NCBI RefSeq assembly: GCF_000189635.1
Contig: NW_002476047.1
Span: 30,497 to 94,496, forward strand
DNA length: 64,000 bases
DNA from: Tetrahymena thermophila SB210
Lineage: Eukaryota; Ciliophora; Oligohymenophorea; Hymenostomatida; Tetrahymenidae
Direction: 5' to 3'
Under the pieces are notes generated by a model that made no database searches, had not been told where the DNA came from, and was given only the letters and a program-made list of their open reading frames with translations. The translations under genes were made by a program, and so were the position numbers. This document shows, in pieces, positions 62,021 through 64,000 of the stretch. How positions within the stretch are numbered: position 1 is the first letter of the stretch; every line of letters starts with the position of its first letter.

Positions 62021-63851
62021 ATGATTTAGCTCTGTAAATATATAAGAATCCCATTATTTCTTTTTTAGTTTATATTAATAGTTGAAGTAAAGACATAAAT
62101 TAGTTCTATCAAACGTCATTTAAGTCCAAATACCCCTTCAAAAAATTAATGCATTGATGGTGGTTAATTTTTAGATTTAGACTGCATAAATTAAATAGGC
62201 TATGATTACTCTAAAAAGTGTACTAGTGCTTCATAATTTTCTTCGGGATGTTGTATAACTACATCTAGCAATCCTTCTGATGCATATTGCTTAAATGATC
62301 ATAATTTTTGTGTTAAATTTGATATAAATAGTATGAAAAATACATGTATTTAAAATGGAGAATGTATACAATTTAATCCTTAATCTTAAATGACGTTTAT
62401 AGCAGTGGATATAACTGGATTATGTATTAACACCTTACCAAGTAAAAACTATATTAAATAATGTATACAACCAGATAAATATTGCATAAGTAGCGATAAA
62501 TCAAATTGTCTATCTCTTCAAAATAACCCAAATTTGATAGGAATCAATTAAACACTTGGAGTATGCATTCAAAATATACATGAAATAATACCTGCAGGAT
62601 AAAGTAATTTTGAACAAATTTTATTTCCTTCTTTTATTTTATTCATTAGAAATTAGTTTATAAAATGGATATTGCTTAGACCCATAAAAAAACTCAGTTG
62701 AGTCTGCGTTCACACCAACTTATATAGGAATTGATTAATCATTTTACTGCGTTTTTCCTAATCAAAGATCAAGTGATAATATTAAAAGCTGTATTTAAGG
62801 GTAATCAATAAATATATCAATCTTTTTTAAATTAATATAAAAAATAATTTGGTTTAATTATAATAGTTATTGTTCTAATTCTAATTATTGCTTATAGCTA
62901 AGTGATCTAAGCAATTAATTTACTTCAAGATTAGATGATGCAAACAATAATAAATGTGATTTTAACAATACACCTAATGCTACTTAGTGTTCAAAAGAAA
63001 AAAACTCCTGTTTTGACTCCGTATCATAATAATGCAAGTCAATATAAGGCAATTAAATATAATTCAGTGTAAATATACATATTTAATTTTATTTAGTAAA
63101 AAGCATTAAAATAAAAAGGGAGTTGACACAAACGGAAATTGTGTATAGTTAGACACTTTTGTGCCAAGTATAAATAGATAATTTTGATTTTTATTTTTAT
63201 TTTTTTTTTTTTCTAAAAAAGATTTATTTAAATGTGGTTCCTAGTTTTGCATAATAACTTCTTCAAATATGAAAAAATGCACTTTTATATCAGGGAGTTC
63301 ATCCACTATGGGAGTTGATGCTCTTGGCTTTTGCGTTAATTCTGATTCACCAGCTGTTAAGTATCAATTATAAGTTAAATATAATTATAATTTTTTAAAA
63401 ATTCCTCAAGATGTGCAGATGTGCCATAAATATGCTATGATTAATCAAATTAGTGTTGCTTCTTTTTATCATCAAATATTTTAGACAAAAGAGTGGGTAA
63501 GGAGTAACTAACCGGATATTGTTTACCTTTTAAGGACCCAACAAAAACAACTGGAAATTAAATAGAAAGATGTGCTGATGGTTTTTGTTTATACACTCTA
63601 AGTTCAACCAGTTAATAGTTTTGTATCATATTAGGATTTAGTGTAGGAAAAATGCAATATGTAGGGATAGAATAAAATACTTAAAGCTGTCTTGCTTTAA
63701 ACTAAACTACAAAAATAGGTAAAAATGATTTTATTTATATCGTAAATTACTAATTTTTAAATTTTTAGAAAAATTAGAGCTAAATTAATTTTAAATTTAA
63801 ATATAAAAATAAATAAAATTTTATTTCTTCATTTATTTAATATTCAAATGA
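62021..63851 (+). CDS. Cysteine-rich secreted or surface protein
   Basis: Start ATG 62021: MIQLCKYIRIPLFLFQFILI, a signal peptide. A long first exon (62021 to about 62,601) is followed by at least five short exons split by GT...AG introns. The mature protein is built of loosely repeated units with regularly spaced cysteines: CIDGGQFLDLDC, CCITTSS, YCLNDHNFCV, TCIQNGECIQF, and segments ending in the form IGINQTLGVC, IGIDQSFYCV, MGVDALGFCV and GVDTNGNCV. The recurring GxDxxGxC shape points to tandem disulfide domains. No transmembrane helix or clear GPI signal is seen; the last exon (to TGA 63849-63851) is low-quality, so the 3' end may lie elsewhere or past the window. Large families of such Cys-rich proteins coat ciliates. 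Function is unknown. Confidence 0.65.
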
Positions 63852-64000
63852 GAAAAAAATTAACATGCTAAAATAATATAAATTACGAATATTAAAACAT
63901 TATTTTCTAAATAATTAAGAAAAAATTTAAAATTTGTTAAATTACACATAATTTTTTGAGAATTATTAAGTTAGTTAATACACTATTATTTCTCATTTTT

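Noticed and set aside
1-64000. Telomere repeats, CRISPR arrays, retroelement or virus-like genes, transposase genes
   Set aside because: None seen: no GGGGTT/CCCCAA tracts, no spaced direct repeats of CRISPR form, and no reverse transcriptase, integrase, capsid or transposase motif in either strand.

Overview
The window reads as macronuclear (expressed) DNA of an oligohymenophorean ciliate close to Tetrahymena. Three things show this. The DNA is about 80% A+T. Every long reading frame uses TAA and TAG as sense codons in Gln-rich positions and ends at TGA. Genes are interrupted by short, AT-rich GT...AG introns, mostly 45-90 nt. Under the standard code almost all genes look like short broken ORFs; under the ciliate code (TAA/TAG = Gln, TGA = only stop) most of the window is coding. 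No telomere repeat is present and one 100-N scaffold gap lies in a gene.

Layout, left to right. About 0.7-3.8 kb (-): a Gln/Asn-rich protein with seven 59-60-residue repeats followed by leucine-rich-repeat-like sequence. 4.2-7.5 kb (-): RING-like plus B-box coiled-coil protein. 8.2-11.9 kb (-): a multi-exon protein of unknown family. 12.0-12.6 kb (-): small hypothetical. 13.5-19.6 kb (-): a 1,989-residue Asn/Gln/Ser-rich protein. 21.4-21.7 kb: a base-pairing GC island, probably a structured RNA. 21.8-23.4 kb (-): RACK1. 24.2-26.3 kb (+): B-box/EF-hand protein. 26.9-28.8 kb (+): DHHC palmitoyltransferase with a His-rich segment. 29.6-33.9 kb (-): two-domain cyclic-nucleotide-binding protein. 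34.5-35.7 kb (-): RPA32. 36.8-42.5 kb (+): repeated ECTF-motif protein, containing the gap. 43.0-47.4 kb (-): long coiled-coil protein. 48.0 kb (-): tRNA-Leu(CAG). 48.4-49.0 kb (+): p24/emp24 cargo receptor. 50.1-50.4 kb (-): small secreted Cys protein. 51.8-55.2 kb (-): NEK-type kinase. 57.2-58.0 kb (-): multi-span membrane protein. 58.9-59.2 kb: compositional island. 59.7-61.0 kb: perfect hairpin and a decayed second copy of the kinase 5' end and promoter. 62.0-63.9 kb (+): Cys-rich secreted or surface protein.

The genes do not form operons or one pathway. They are single eukaryotic units with AT-rich spacers of 0.3-2 kb. Housekeeping functions (RACK1 on the ribosome, RPA32 in DNA replication and repair, p24 in ER-Golgi traffic, tRNA-Leu) lie among ciliate-expanded signalling and scaffold families. 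I found no CRISPR array, virus-like element or intact transposon. The least explained parts are the structured RNA candidate at 21.4-21.7 kb, the promoter/first-exon duplication bounded by a perfect hairpin at 59.7 kb, and the island at 58.9-59.2 kb with Pol III-like boxes. Exon limits were worked out by hand from reading-frame continuity; most are inference, not transcript evidence.
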